DNA of 64,000 nt from Euhalothece natronophila Z-M001. Lineage in GTDB: Bacteria; Cyanobacteriota; Cyanobacteriia; Cyanobacteriales; Rubidibacteraceae. The DNA lies in assembly GCF_007904085.1 (NCBI RefSeq), contig NZ_CP042326.1:930001-994000 (forward strand), read 5' to 3'. The notes below the pieces were generated by a model, which searched no databases, was not told where the DNA came from, and was given only the letters and a program-made list of their open reading frames with translations. Below are positions 34,967 through 44,160 of this stretch, one piece after another (the stretch's first letter is position 1; each line of letters starts with the position of its first letter). The translations under genes were made by a program, and so were the position numbers.

Positions 34967-36367
34967 ATGGCGGTGCAATTGAAAAAACCCATTTTAATCG
35001 GTGGTGTTGGTTTATCTTTCTTGTTGTGGATGGGATCAATGCTTCAAGATACCTTAATGGGGGTTGGAGAATGGGGCATCCCAAGCGCGATCGCGCTAGG
35101 AACAGGTCTGTGGTTATGGCAATCACGAAAAACGCCTCCCACAGCACCCAAAGTTTTACCTAAAATTGACCAGAAGGTAGTAGAAGCGGAAATTCACAAA
35201 GTACAAACCATTCTGGAGAAAATTCAAGAAGAAGACTCAGACACTGATCCTTCCTACCTGCAAAGCCAGCTTAACAGCCTCTGGGAAAACCTCAACCGTG
35301 ATTCCCTTAACCTTGTCATCACAGGGGGGAAAAATGTGGGGAAAACCAGCCTAAAAACAACCCTAGATCTTCCCTCCCATCACCTGAGTGAAACCTCTCC
35401 CCTTTATCAAAATGACAGTAATCTAGAAACCATCCAAACCACCGCCCTCACTAGCGAAGTTGTGATTTTTGTTGTCAATGGCGACATCACCGACTCCGAA
35501 TATCAAACCCTTCAGCAATGGAGTCAACAGCAACAAAAACTTCTAGTCGTCTTTAATAAACAAGATCAATATTCCCCTGAAGAACAAGCCATTATTTATC
35601 AACAATTAAAAACGCGACTGACTCCGCTTATTTCCGAGAAGAATATTATCACTAGCACCGCTTCCCCTAACCCCATCAAAGTGCGAAAAGTCAAAGCTGA
35701 TAATAGCCATGAAGAATGGGAAGAAACCCCATCTCCTGAGGTAGAAACTTTACAGACACGCTTAAATACGATTTTGACAGAAGAAAGACTAACCCTCCTG
35801 TATCAAAGCACCTGGCGTAAAGCCCAACAGTTAAAGTTAGAAGCAAAAACGATTCTTAACGAAATTCGCCGTCAACGCGCCCTTCCCTATATTGAGCAAT
35901 ATCAGTGGATTGCCGCTGGAACCGCTTTTGCTAATCCTGTGAGTAGTTTAGACTTACTAGCAACTGTCGCCATTAATACTCAGTTAATTGTTGACTTAGG
36001 CAAAATTTACCAGCAAACGTTTTCCTTTTCCCAAGCCCAGACTGTTGCAGGAACCCTCGGAAAACAGATGGTGCAATTAGGATTAGTTGAATTTTCCACC
36101 CAAGCCGTAACAGGAATCTTAAAAACGAATTTTGTCACTTATATTGCTGGGGGAACCGTCCAAGGTTTAAGTGCCGCCTATCTGACTCGTATCGCTGGAT
36201 TAAGTTTAATTGAGTATTTCCAAGAACAAGAAATTAATGACACCACCCAAGTAAATCCGAATCGCCTACAAGCTAAATTACAAAAAGTGTTCCAAAATAA
36301 TCAGCGCACCGCTTTGTTAAAAAGTTTAGTCCGACAGGGGAAAGAACGGCTATCACTGCAGGGCTAA
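34967..36367 (+). CDS. P-loop GTPase-like membrane protein with DUF697-type C-terminus
   Basis: 466 residues. An N-terminal pair of membrane segments (ILIGGVGLSFLLWMG; SAIALGTGLWLWQ) precedes a G domain with P-loop ITGGKNVGKTSLKTTL (about residue 119) and NKQD as G4 (VVFNKQDQY). The DxxG switch is not clearly present (LTSEVVIFVVNGDI), so GTP hydrolysis may be altered. The C-terminal ~200 residues have hydrophobic helices (ANPVSSLDLLATVAINTQL, YIAGGTVQGLSAAYLTRIAG) typical of DUF697. This architecture is common in cyanobacteria; its function is unknown. Converges on galE. Confidence 0.8.
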   Translation: MAVQLKKPILIGGVGLSFLLWMGSMLQDTLMGVGEWGIPSAIALGTGLWLWQSRKTPPTAPKVLPKIDQKVVEAEIHKVQTILEKIQEEDSDTDPSYLQSQLNSLWENLNRDSLNLVITGGKNVGKTSLKTTLDLPSHHLSETSPLYQNDSNLETIQTTALTSEVVIFVVNGDITDSEYQTLQQWSQQQQKLLVVFNKQDQYSPEEQAIIYQQLKTRLTPLISEKNIITSTASPNPIKVRKVKADNSHEEWEETPSPEVETLQTRLNTILTEERLTLLYQSTWRKAQQLKLEAKTILNEIRRQRALPYIEQYQWIAAGTAFANPVSSLDLLATVAINTQLIVDLGKIYQQTFSFSQAQTVAGTLGKQMVQLGLVEFSTQAVTGILKTNFVTYIAGGTVQGLSAAYLTRIAGLSLIEYFQEQEINDTTQVNPNRLQAKLQKVFQNNQRTALLKSLVRQGKERLSLQG

Positions 36368-36380
36368 CTTTCCTGTTGCC

Positions 36381-37370
36381 TCAACCATGTCGCTTTTGAT
36401 GCCATTGCCAGGCATGACTGAGAATTTGGTTTAACTCATCATATTGCGGTGTCCAACCCAATATTTGCTTTGCCTTGTCACTACTGCCAATTAAGGTTGG
36501 GGGATCTCCAGGGCGACGTTGGGCATCTTCCACAGCAAACTCTTTTCCCGTAACGGCTTTGGCAGTCGCAATCATTTCTTGTACAGTAAACCCATTGCCA
36601 TTGCCTAAATTAAAAATCTCACTATTTCCGCCCTGTAGCAAGTATTCTAATCCCAAAACATGAGCTTGGGCTAAATCGGTTACATGAATATAGTCTCGAA
36701 TACAAGTGCCATCGCGAGTGGGATAATCACGACCAAAGATTTTAATAGCTTTACGTTTTCCTAGAGCAGTGAGTAAAATCAGGGGAATGAGATGAGTTTC
36801 TGGGTTGTGATCTTCTCCTGTTCGCCCCTCAGGATCTGCCCCTGCCGCGTTAAAATACCGAAAAATAACGGATTTCAAATTATAGGCAGTATCAAAGTCT
36901 TTAAGGATACGTTCCACCATTAATTTACTCGCACCATAGGGGTTAATGGGGTTTTGAGGGTGGGTTTCGGGAATGGGAATTATCTCAGGAACGCCATAAG
37001 TGGCACAGGTGGAAGAGAAAACAAATTTGTTAACCCCTGCTTTTTGCATTGCTTCCAGTAAAGTGAGCGTTCCCACAACATTATTGTGATAATATTTGGC
37101 AGGGTTCTCCACTGACTCGCCCACATAGGCATAAGCAGCAAAGTGCATGACAGCGGAAATGTCTCGGGTTTGAAATAGTTGCTCCAGCAGAGAAGCATCG
37201 CAGGTATCTCCAACTACTAATTCTACCTTGAGTTGCTTTTCAACCAGATCACGATGGCCATAAACGAGATTATCGAGAATAACAACCTGATAGCCTTTTT
37301 CTTTTAAGGAAAGAACGGCATGAGAACCAATATAGCCCGCACCGCCGGTTACGAGAATGGTAGATGACAT
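36381..37370 (-). CDS. galE: UDP-glucose 4-epimerase
   Basis: 329 residues. Extended SDR epimerase: NAD-binding GGAGYIGSHAVLSL at the N-terminus, FSSTCATYG with the catalytic Ser/Thr, and YGASKLMVE with the Tyr-x-x-x-Lys pair (about residues 146-150). RDGTCIRDYIHVTDLAQAH is the sugar-binding GalE signature. It interconverts UDP-glucose and UDP-galactose for glycolipids and exopolysaccharide. Full length, intact, convergent with the GTPase-like gene, and divergent from the EamA transporter. Confidence 0.95.
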   Translation of the reverse strand: MSSTILVTGGAGYIGSHAVLSLKEKGYQVVILDNLVYGHRDLVEKQLKVELVVGDTCDASLLEQLFQTRDISAVMHFAAYAYVGESVENPAKYYHNNVVGTLTLLEAMQKAGVNKFVFSSTCATYGVPEIIPIPETHPQNPINPYGASKLMVERILKDFDTAYNLKSVIFRYFNAAGADPEGRTGEDHNPETHLIPLILLTALGKRKAIKIFGRDYPTRDGTCIRDYIHVTDLAQAHVLGLEYLLQGGNSEIFNLGNGNGFTVQEMIATAKAVTGKEFAVEDAQRRPGDPPTLIGSSDKAKQILGWTPQYDELNQILSHAWQWHQKRHG

Positions 37371-37476
37371 GGGAGGTTAATGAATGAGGGATAAGAAATA
37401 GTATAAACGCTAAGATCAATGATCTGTTTTCTTTGATTGTTCCTTATTGTTTATTGTTAATGGAAGATTGTCAATT

Positions 37477-38403
37477 ATGCTTGGTCTTTTGGTGATGCTA
37501 TTGGCGGCAATTTTTCTGTCAATTCAGAATGTCATTGTCCGTCTTTTTTTTGAAGGGACTGCTGAACTGGGAGGGGTTTTAACCTCTAATTTTGAGCATA
37601 CTGTCCTATTTTTGCAGGTTAGAACCTTTTTTATGTCGCTCGCGATCGCGTTACTGGCCTGGCGTATTTATCCCAAGGTTTTTCTCGAAATTAAAAACAG
37701 TGGTAAACAGTTACAATCCCCAATTCTCTGCGGTGCTATTTACTTTTTTACCGTAATTTTACTCTATTTGGCCATTGGCAATCTTCCTGCTGGAATCGCA
37801 ATTACCCTCTTTTTTGTCCATCCCGCGATCGCGCTTTTATTAGGATGGTGGTTCAATCAGGAGAAACCCACTTTTTTCCGTTGGCTGATTATTACTGGGG
37901 TAATTTTAGGATTAATTTTAGTTACCCCCAACTTACAAGCAGATTTATCATCGCAGTTTATTTTTGGAACTTTATGTGCCTTAGGGGCTGGCATAGGGTT
38001 TGCCCTATATGCCACTAGCGCCCAGAGAGCGTTAATCCATTTTCACCCCCTTTCCTTTTCTCTAGTAACCTTTACCCTGCTTTTTGTTTTCTCAAGTGTG
38101 ACAGTGTTACTGATGGGGATAGAAATTCCCAGCACTAGGTTACTTCCAGTCATTTTATGGAGTTTAATCTCAGGGTTAGTAACAGTAGGCGGATTAGTCT
38201 TTACCAACCTCGGTATCCGTTTAGTCGGCGCACCTACTGCCTCGTTAGTCGGCTCAAGCGAACCTGTTTTAACCACAGTTCTAGCCTGGCTACTTCTACA
38301 AGAAAATCTAGAATTAAGACAAGTTGCAGGAATGATGCTGGTTACTCTCTCAATATCAGGATTGGGAGTAGAAAAACAAGTATCAAGTTTCCACAGGAAC
38401 TGA
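37477..38403 (+). CDS. EamA/DMT family transporter
   Basis: About 308 residues from the ATG at 37477 (an upstream TTG at 37447 is possible but adds a poor N-terminus). Ten hydrophobic segments make two five-helix EamA repeats; the first ends near residue 140 with ITLFFVHPAIALLLGWW, the second near 290 with ASLVGSSEPVLTTVLAWLL, the well-conserved end of each repeat. The substrate is not predictable (amino acids, nucleotides or drugs in relatives). Its 3' end overlaps the convergent MoxR gene by 21 bp. Confidence 0.88.
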   Translation: MLGLLVMLLAAIFLSIQNVIVRLFFEGTAELGGVLTSNFEHTVLFLQVRTFFMSLAIALLAWRIYPKVFLEIKNSGKQLQSPILCGAIYFFTVILLYLAIGNLPAGIAITLFFVHPAIALLLGWWFNQEKPTFFRWLIITGVILGLILVTPNLQADLSSQFIFGTLCALGAGIGFALYATSAQRALIHFHPLSFSLVTFTLLFVFSSVTVLLMGIEIPSTRLLPVILWSLISGLVTVGGLVFTNLGIRLVGAPTASLVGSSEPVLTTVLAWLLLQENLELRQVAGMMLVTLSISGLGVEKQVSSFHRN

Positions 38404-39288
38404 TTGTAAAAGCCGATCAATAATCATTCTCTCTTTCCGTCCGCCAGTGGTCATTAAACGGTGAGAGAGAACATAGGGAGCAAGAAATTTAACATCATCA
38501 GGGATGGCGTAGTCTCTTCCTTCTAAAAAGGCAAGAGCTTGGGTAGCCCGTTGTAGAGCAACTGCACCTCGTGGGCTAATCCCTAAAGTAACATCTTCAT
38601 CCTCTCGGGAAGCCCGAACCAGATTTAAAATATATTGTTGTAGAGGCGTGGCAACTTTCACTTCTAGAACTTGCTTTTGTAATTCTAAGAGGTCTTTGGG
38701 GGAAATTGAGGGTTGTAAATCTTCTAAGTTTGTTCCTTGGCGCTGTAGCATTTGTAACTCTTCTTCGGCAGTGGGATAGCCTAAACTTAGAGAGATGGCA
38801 AAGCGATCCATTTGTGCTTCAGGAAGCGGAAACGTTCCTTGATATTCCACAGGGTTTTGGGTGGCGATAACGAAAAAGGGTTTTCCCACAACACGAGTTT
38901 CCCCATCAACAGTAACCTGCTGCTCTTCCATCACTTCTAAAAGGGCGGATTGGGTGCGAGGAGTCGCCCGATTAATTTCGTCAGCAAGAAAAATATTGGC
39001 AAAAATTGGACCTGGAACAAAATCAAAAATTTGATCGCGCTGATTCCAAACACTGGTTCCCGTTACATCAGAGGGAAGTAAATCTGGAGTACATTGGATG
39101 CGTTGAAATTTTCCGTTAATGGAACGAGCAAGGGCTTTTGCTAATAAGGTTTTCCCGACTCCAGGGACATCTTCTAGTAAGATATGACCCCCACTGAGAA
39201 GGGCAACAATCACAAGACGAACGGAACTCTCTTTGCCAACAAAGATTTGTGCGATGTTATCAGTTAGGTGTTGAATGTAGTCTCTCAT
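38383..39288 (-). CDS. MoxR family AAA+ ATPase
   Basis: 301 residues. Walker A is LLEDVPGVGKTLLAKALA, Walker B IFLADEINRATPRTQSALLEVMEE, sensor 1 PFFVIATQNPVEYQGTFPL and the sensor-2 helix ISPRGAVALQRATQAL. MoxR ATPases are chaperones that help insert cofactors or mature complexes, often with a VWA protein; no such partner gene is adjacent here. The 3' end overlaps the EamA transporter's by 21 bp. Confidence 0.93.
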   Translation of the reverse strand: MRDYIQHLTDNIAQIFVGKESSVRLVIVALLSGGHILLEDVPGVGKTLLAKALARSINGKFQRIQCTPDLLPSDVTGTSVWNQRDQIFDFVPGPIFANIFLADEINRATPRTQSALLEVMEEQQVTVDGETRVVGKPFFVIATQNPVEYQGTFPLPEAQMDRFAISLSLGYPTAEEELQMLQRQGTNLEDLQPSISPKDLLELQKQVLEVKVATPLQQYILNLVRASREDEDVTLGISPRGAVALQRATQALAFLEGRDYAIPDDVKFLAPYVLSHRLMTTGGRKERMIIDRLLQSVPVET

Positions 39289-39338
39289 GAATTGGTTAAT
39301 TGGTTATTCCCTGTCTCCCTTACTGTATCTTCTCTTGA

Positions 39339-40247
39339 TCATTTTCGAGAAATTGCTTGTTCACAGTCACGATTAATTTGCGCTTTTAGCTCATCAAGGG
39401 AAGAAAATTTTTCTTCTGGGCGCAGGAATTGTTTCATAGCGATACTGAGACTATGAGAATATAGATTGCCACTCCAGTTTAAGAGATGAACTTCAATTGT
39501 CGGATGTTTGCCGTTAACGGTGGGACGCATCCCAATATTCATAACTGCGGGATGAGGGTCAGTAATCGGAAAAGTGGAACTAGTTACTTCCACTGCATAA
39601 ACGCCGTAGCGAGGAATAAGTTTGTTGTGGGGTGGGGTTAAGTTAGCTGTAGGAAAGCCAATGGTGCGCCCGCGTTGTTCCCCTGTGGTGACAGTTCCGG
39701 TGAGGTTATAGGGTCGTCCTAAAAGTTCATTAGCGAGGCTGATTTCCCCACTATTTAGGCAAGCACGAATTCTGGAACTACTAATGCGTTGCTGTTGGTT
39801 ACTTTTTAGGGAAATAATGTTAACTTCGATACTTTTTGTGAGCGCGATCGCGCTTAAATCTTGGGCAGTTCCCTTTCGCTGATAGCCAAACCGAAAGTCC
39901 TCCCCCACACTAATATAATGGGGGTTAAGTTTTGCGATTAAAATCTCTTTGACAAAGGTTTCAGGCGAGAGAGAGGCAAGTTCCTGATTGAAGGGAAGTA
40001 AGATCAGCTGTTCTACGCCAAGGGCTTTGAGATAGCTGATTTTCTCTTCTAATGGGGTTAACAGGGAACAACGTTTGCCACTAAAGTATTCTCGGGGGTG
40101 AGGCTCAAACGTGACAACAGTTGAACGAACAGGTTGTTGTAAAACGGGTATGATAACATTTTGGTGTCCACGGTGAACGCCATCAAAGTTACCGAGCGCG
40201 ATCGCAGTCGGCGTTAAGGCTCGTTCTAGATCTGAGGTAATCCACAC
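39339..40247 (-). CDS. ribF: Bifunctional riboflavin kinase / FAD synthetase
   Basis: 302 residues. The FAD-synthetase half has IALGNFDGVHRGHQNVI (nucleotidyl-transferase HxGH-like) and ISVGEDFRFGYQRKG; the kinase half starts near residue 185 with GRTIGFPTANLTPP (flavokinase P-loop) and has MRPTVNGKHPTIEVHLLNW. It converts riboflavin to FMN and then FAD. Length is normal. It precedes the MoxR gene on the same strand by about 50 bp, so they may be co-transcribed. Confidence 0.95.
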   Translation of the reverse strand: MWITSDLERALTPTAIALGNFDGVHRGHQNVIIPVLQQPVRSTVVTFEPHPREYFSGKRCSLLTPLEEKISYLKALGVEQLILLPFNQELASLSPETFVKEILIAKLNPHYISVGEDFRFGYQRKGTAQDLSAIALTKSIEVNIISLKSNQQQRISSSRIRACLNSGEISLANELLGRPYNLTGTVTTGEQRGRTIGFPTANLTPPHNKLIPRYGVYAVEVTSSTFPITDPHPAVMNIGMRPTVNGKHPTIEVHLLNWSGNLYSHSLSIAMKQFLRPEEKFSSLDELKAQINRDCEQAISRK

Positions 40248-40370
40248 AGGTTTCCTTGCTTTCCTCCTTTTAGATTAGATTCTATTCAGGCATTAAAGAG
40301 CAGAAATCCCCCCATTTTGGGAAAATTTGGTTACAATTAACCTCGGCTTACAGAAGCATTATGGGCTTAA

Positions 40371-40868
40371 TTACCATCCCCAAGTTCCGGGAGCACCCTT
40401 AAAGGGACCAACAATCTCACTGGTAATCCAACCCCCATAGAAATCTCCTTCTTGAGATTGCACTTTTTCCCCATCCACATAACAGGCTTCCATTTTAGCG
40501 GGATAGAAAGCAAAATAGCCTTTAATATCTGAGTAGCGTGAACTGGGGTTAGGATAATCCCAAACAGCATTAATTACTTCTTGATCTCCCACTTTTAGCG
40601 CGTAATAGCGGGCTTTTCCTTTCCACTCACAGAAGGTTTGATGATTAGTTTGGGTTAAATATTCCTGTTTCACATCTTCAGCAGGCACATAATATACAGG
40701 AGGATGACTGGTTTCTAACATTCTCAGGGAATTTTTGGTATCAGCGATAATTTCCCCATTAAAGACCACTTGAATGTGTTTTGACGAGGATTCGAGACGC
40801 GGGGGGCGCGGATAATCCCAGACTGACTCTTGTCCTGGTTTTGGTTCAATGCGTTGACGATTAAACAT
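40371..40868 (-). CDS. DUF427 domain protein
   Basis: 165 residues. Contains two halves of the DUF427 fold: VWDYPRPPRLESSSKHIQVVFNGEIIAD and a second VWDYPNPSSRYSDIKGYFAFYP, with LETSHPPVYYVPAEDV and TFCEWKGKARYYAL between them, the family's conserved C-x-W-K-G box. The function is unknown. It is single-copy here, with no operon partner; 123 bp separate it from ribF upstream. Confidence 0.88.
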   Translation of the reverse strand: MFNRQRIEPKPGQESVWDYPRPPRLESSSKHIQVVFNGEIIADTKNSLRMLETSHPPVYYVPAEDVKQEYLTQTNHQTFCEWKGKARYYALKVGDQEVINAVWDYPNPSSRYSDIKGYFAFYPAKMEACYVDGEKVQSQEGDFYGGWITSEIVGPFKGAPGTWGW

Positions 40869-41181
40869 AGCTTTGGCAACAGAGGATTGGGTTCAGCTTT
40901 TAATTAATTTAACAAATCGCGATCGCGCTCTAGAGTCACGTAATATCAAATGGATAAATGTTTGCTACAGTTTGCTTGGGGAAATAGGGAGACAAGGGAG
41001 ACAAGGGAGACAAGGAGACAACGTGAAAAAATTACTTATGTGTAGCATGAATTAATCAATTTCATATTAGAAGCTTTTAGAACCGCGATTACTTATCGTT
41101 TTCTCAAATGGATGCAAGAGAATTGGGACGTATTTGTGGCTTATAAAGCGAGCTTTGGCTACATTTTAGCTTAAACTTCGT
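40869..41181. other. Gene-poor stretch: GGGAGACAA repeats and a hydrophobic gene remnant
   Basis: Contains 3.9 tandem copies of GGGAGACAA (40987-41021). Then, on the + strand at about 41060-41174, a frame without a start reads EAFRTAITYRFLKWMQENWD and VFVAYKASFGYILA to a TAA; this could be a C-terminal scrap of a membrane protein such as UppP, but is short. The junction with the truncated tnpB is at about 41180. Confidence 0.4.
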
Positions 41182-41922
41182 TTAAGTCCCGCTAATTTGC
41201 TTTTGGTGTTTTTTCCATCTGCGAGAGGCTTTTACCTTTCCTTTTTCTGGACGGCGTTTTCGTCGAAGGTTTTTGGAAAGTTGATTGACTTTTTCTTGAG
41301 CTTTGGCTTGGGATTTAGGAGCTTCGATGAACTCACCGTTAGAAGTGGCAACAGCCACCTTACACCCAAAATCCAAACCGATTGCGCCAAAACCAGTATC
41401 TCTGGTTGGTTCGCACTGAACTGTGATGGAAGCATACCAGTTCTTTCCATCCCAAAAGATAGTACAGGTATTAGGAGTTCCCCAAGTTCTGGCCTGACCT
41501 CGCATTTGGATGGTTAAGCCCAAGTCTTTAAGCTCAAGATAGCCATTTTTCCCGTCCGAGTGTACTTTCCAACCTGCTTGATCTGGGTAAGTCCATCCTC
41601 GATAACGTCTTCTTGCCTTAAACCGAGGGTATTTCCCTAGTCCTTTGAAAAAGCGTTGAAATCCAAAGTCAACCCTTTTTAGAGTGGCTTGGAGGGTATG
41701 ACTCCCAAATTCCTTATACTCAGGTAATCCCTCCTTAAACTCAGGAAGACTATTTTGTTGGTCAAAGTAATTAACCGAGTTGCCAAACTGCTTATACTGC
41801 GTCTTCCGATGGGAAAGTGCAGCATTATATAAGTCGCAGTGACCTTTTCTCGCATAATGGAGTTTATTCTCTGCGGACTTCTTTGGGTACAGTTTGAAGG
41901 TGACTCGACGGGTTGTTACCAT
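41182..41922 (-). pseudogene. tnpB: IS200/IS605-type TnpB (OrfB), 3'-truncated
   Basis: About 246 codons from MVTTRRVTFKLYPKKSAENKL remain: the N-terminal HTH region, an OrfB central region (ATLKRVDFGFQRFFKGLGKY, PRFKARRRYRGWTYPD), and the first RuvC motif GAIGLDFGCKVAVATSNGEF. The frame ends at RRWKKHQKQISGT, so the other two RuvC acidic residues and the zinc finger are missing. An alternative start 13 codons upstream overlaps the divergent small gene, so the MVTT start is preferred. TnpB is an RNA-guided nuclease; this copy is inactive. No TnpA is present. Confidence 0.85.
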
Positions 41923-41954
41923 AATCTTTATCTTGTAACTTACAAAAACATTAC

Positions 41955-42092
41955 ATGACAACCAGAAAAAAGATATTCCAAGTTAGGTTATCGAGCGAAG
42001 AACAAGACAAATTAAGAAGGTTTGCCGAGAGTAAAGGATGGAGTCAGGCGCAAGCAGTAAGAGATTGGATTAGGAGGTTACCTCAAAAATAA
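41955..42092 (+). CDS. Small ribbon-helix-helix protein divergent from tnpB
   Basis: A 45-residue frame, MTTRKKIFQVRLSSEEQDKL then RRFAESKGWSQAQAVRDWIRRLPQK. It has a basic beta-strand (IFQVRLSS) and two helices, as in CopG/Arc-like proteins. It starts 33 bp from the tnpB ATG on the opposite strand. Some IS200/IS605-like elements of cyanobacteria carry such a small gene; whether it regulates transposition is inference. About 190 bp follow without a gene; they include a hairpin CTCAAG (42101-42106)/CTTGAG (42131-42136) that may mark the end of the element. Confidence 0.6.
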   Translation: MTTRKKIFQVRLSSEEQDKLRRFAESKGWSQAQAVRDWIRRLPQK

Positions 42093-42286
42093 AAGGATGT
42101 CTCAAGGGATCGAACCTTTCGACAGCCGCGCTTGAGTTCAATTAAGAGCCCCACAACTAAAGCAAGGGAAATTAAAGGTGGTTGTGGAGGCAATAATTTT
42201 AAAACTTTATTATCAACTTATCTGCGATTTTTATCCGAAAAATGGATAGAGTTGTTAAACTTTTGTTAGTTATCAACTAAATCACG

Positions 42287-42643
42287 ATGAAACCTCATCC
42301 TTCAGCAACTAAACTAACCCTTTACCTCATTCCAATTTTCGGGGTTATTCCAGCCTTGTGGCAAATTTACCATTCGGAACAGGGAACTTTTGAAGAACGA
42401 CAAGTGAGTCGTTTTGCAATTGTTCTTGCTTTATCTTGGTTAATTACCTATAGTTTATTAGGGGTAGGTGGAGAGGTGAGTCCCTCTCTCATCTGGTCAG
42501 TTCGTTTTCTTTACCTTGATGCTCTAATTACATCTGGCTATTTTATTACTTGTTTAGTTTTAATGATTCAAACCTGGCGAGGAAACGTTCCCAATCTCCC
42601 TGCAATGAAAGCGCTAGCAAATAAGCTCTTTCGCTCTCATTGA
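42287..42643 (+). CDS. Uncharacterised small membrane protein
   Basis: 118 residues with three hydrophobic segments (about 10-28 LTLYLIPIFGVIPALWQIY, 45-65 FAIVLALSWLITYSLLGVG, 80-105 LDALITSGYFITCLVLMIQ). No known domain recognised. Cyanobacterial genomes often carry small proteins of this type next to LCP genes; here the LCP gene follows after 73 bp on the same strand. Confidence 0.7.
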   Translation: MKPHPSATKLTLYLIPIFGVIPALWQIYHSEQGTFEERQVSRFAIVLALSWLITYSLLGVGGEVSPSLIWSVRFLYLDALITSGYFITCLVLMIQTWRGNVPNLPAMKALANKLFRSH

Positions 42644-42716
42644 GAATAATATAGAAACAATGATCATCATAACGCTCGTTTTTTGTAAAAAAAGCCTCTA
42701 AAATAAATAAACTAAA

Positions 42717-44159
42717 GTGAGTGTGAGGAAGCCTGTGCAAGTTCAAAACTCAAAACCATCCAGCAGACCCAAAAGGACTTATCCTGTCAAAAAAAAGAAG
42801 GAGAAACAGCGATCGCGCTCTCCCCATTGGTTTTTAATTGGTTTAGGTCTATCTGGAATTGCAATGCTTTCAGCAACCGCAGGTGCTTTTTTAGCCATTA
42901 CCCTCGGTTCTACAAATGCAATTAATAATGATAGGACAGCTTCTGATGATGACCCAGAGTTTTCACGAGAAGAAATTACCAATACCCCCCCTCTTCAACT
43001 ACCGAAATTAAAACAACCAGTTAACCTGCTTGTATTAGGAACCAAAGTTTTAAGTTCAGATTTAGGGGAGTCTCCTCGAGAACTTGGTTATCATAGGCTA
43101 GTTCATGACTCCTTTGATGGGGCAACGGATGCTATGTTCTTGGTTCGGTTTGATCCAGAAGCTGACAAAGTAACCATGTTGTCTATTCCTAGAGATAGCA
43201 AAGTGGACTTACCAGGACATGGCACGGTTAAAATTAATGCCGCTAATCGCTATGGAGGTGCTGGAGCCAGTGCGCGAGCGGTGAGTAATTTACTCGGTGG
43301 CGTTGAAATTGACCGTTACATTCGTGTCAACGTGCAAGGGGTAGAACAGTTAGTGGACGCTTTGGGAGGTGTAGATATGTATGTTCCCAAAGACATGAGG
43401 TATCGCGATGATAGTCAGCGTCTTTATATTGATTTAGAACAGGGTGAGCAAACTCTAGACGGTGAGGAAGCGATGCAGTTTATCCGTTTTCGTCAAGACG
43501 AATATGGTGATATTGGACGAGTGCAAAGACAGCAATTACTGCTACGAGCAATGGTTCAACAAGCCCTCAATCCCTCGACCCTCACCCGAATTCCTAATAT
43601 ATTATCTGTGATTCGCTCTAACCTTGATACGAATTTAGGAAACAAAGAAATGCTTGCTTTAGCCAGATTTGCCTCCAATAGAGATGATGAAAATCTGGAA
43701 ATGTTGATGTTACCAGGAGAATTTGAGGATGTGGTAGAAAACCGCAATGGCCGAAGAATCACCACCAGTTACTGGCTTCCCCATAATCGTCGCATTGAAC
43801 AAATGATGGCGCGTCATTTTGATGTAGAATCTAATCGCCTTAGCAGCAGTAGCAGTGATGAAGTTTCTCCTCGGATTCGGATTGCTATTCAAGATAGCAC
43901 AGATAATTCTGAAGCGGTGAGAGGGGTGGCAAGAGATTTAGAAGATGATGGCTTCCGTAATGTTTATGTGGCTTCAGATTGGTCACAACCTTTAGAGACA
44001 ACTCGCATTGTGGCTCAAACGGGTAATGTAGAAGCAGCCAAAGCTGTGGCTGAGGTTCTCGGAGTCGGAGAAGTACGAGTAGAAAGTACGGGGGCGCTAG
44101 ATTCTGTGGTTAGTATCCAGTTAGGTGAAGATTGGTGGGAAAAACAGGAATCAGAATAG
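42717..44159 (+). CDS. LytR-CpsA-Psr (LCP) family protein
   Basis: 480 residues. A basic N-terminus and one membrane span (about residues 37-62, SGIAMLSATAGAFLAITLG) are followed by the LCP domain (about 95-310): NLLVLGTKVL, DAMFLVRFDPEADKVTMLSIPRD, INAANRYGGAGASARAVSNLL, QFIRFRQDEYGDIGRVQRQQ. The conserved arginines and aspartates for polyprenyl-phosphate binding are present. A C-terminal LytR_C-type domain (about 375-480) has IAIQDSTDNSEAVRGVARDL. LCP enzymes transfer glycopolymers from lipid carriers to the cell wall. The start codon is GTG at 42717. Confidence 0.92.
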   Translation: MSVRKPVQVQNSKPSSRPKRTYPVKKKKEKQRSRSPHWFLIGLGLSGIAMLSATAGAFLAITLGSTNAINNDRTASDDDPEFSREEITNTPPLQLPKLKQPVNLLVLGTKVLSSDLGESPRELGYHRLVHDSFDGATDAMFLVRFDPEADKVTMLSIPRDSKVDLPGHGTVKINAANRYGGAGASARAVSNLLGGVEIDRYIRVNVQGVEQLVDALGGVDMYVPKDMRYRDDSQRLYIDLEQGEQTLDGEEAMQFIRFRQDEYGDIGRVQRQQLLLRAMVQQALNPSTLTRIPNILSVIRSNLDTNLGNKEMLALARFASNRDDENLEMLMLPGEFEDVVENRNGRRITTSYWLPHNRRIEQMMARHFDVESNRLSSSSSDEVSPRIRIAIQDSTDNSEAVRGVARDLEDDGFRNVYVASDWSQPLETTRIVAQTGNVEAAKAVAEVLGVGEVRVESTGALDSVVSIQLGEDWWEKQESE

Positions 44160-44160
44160 C

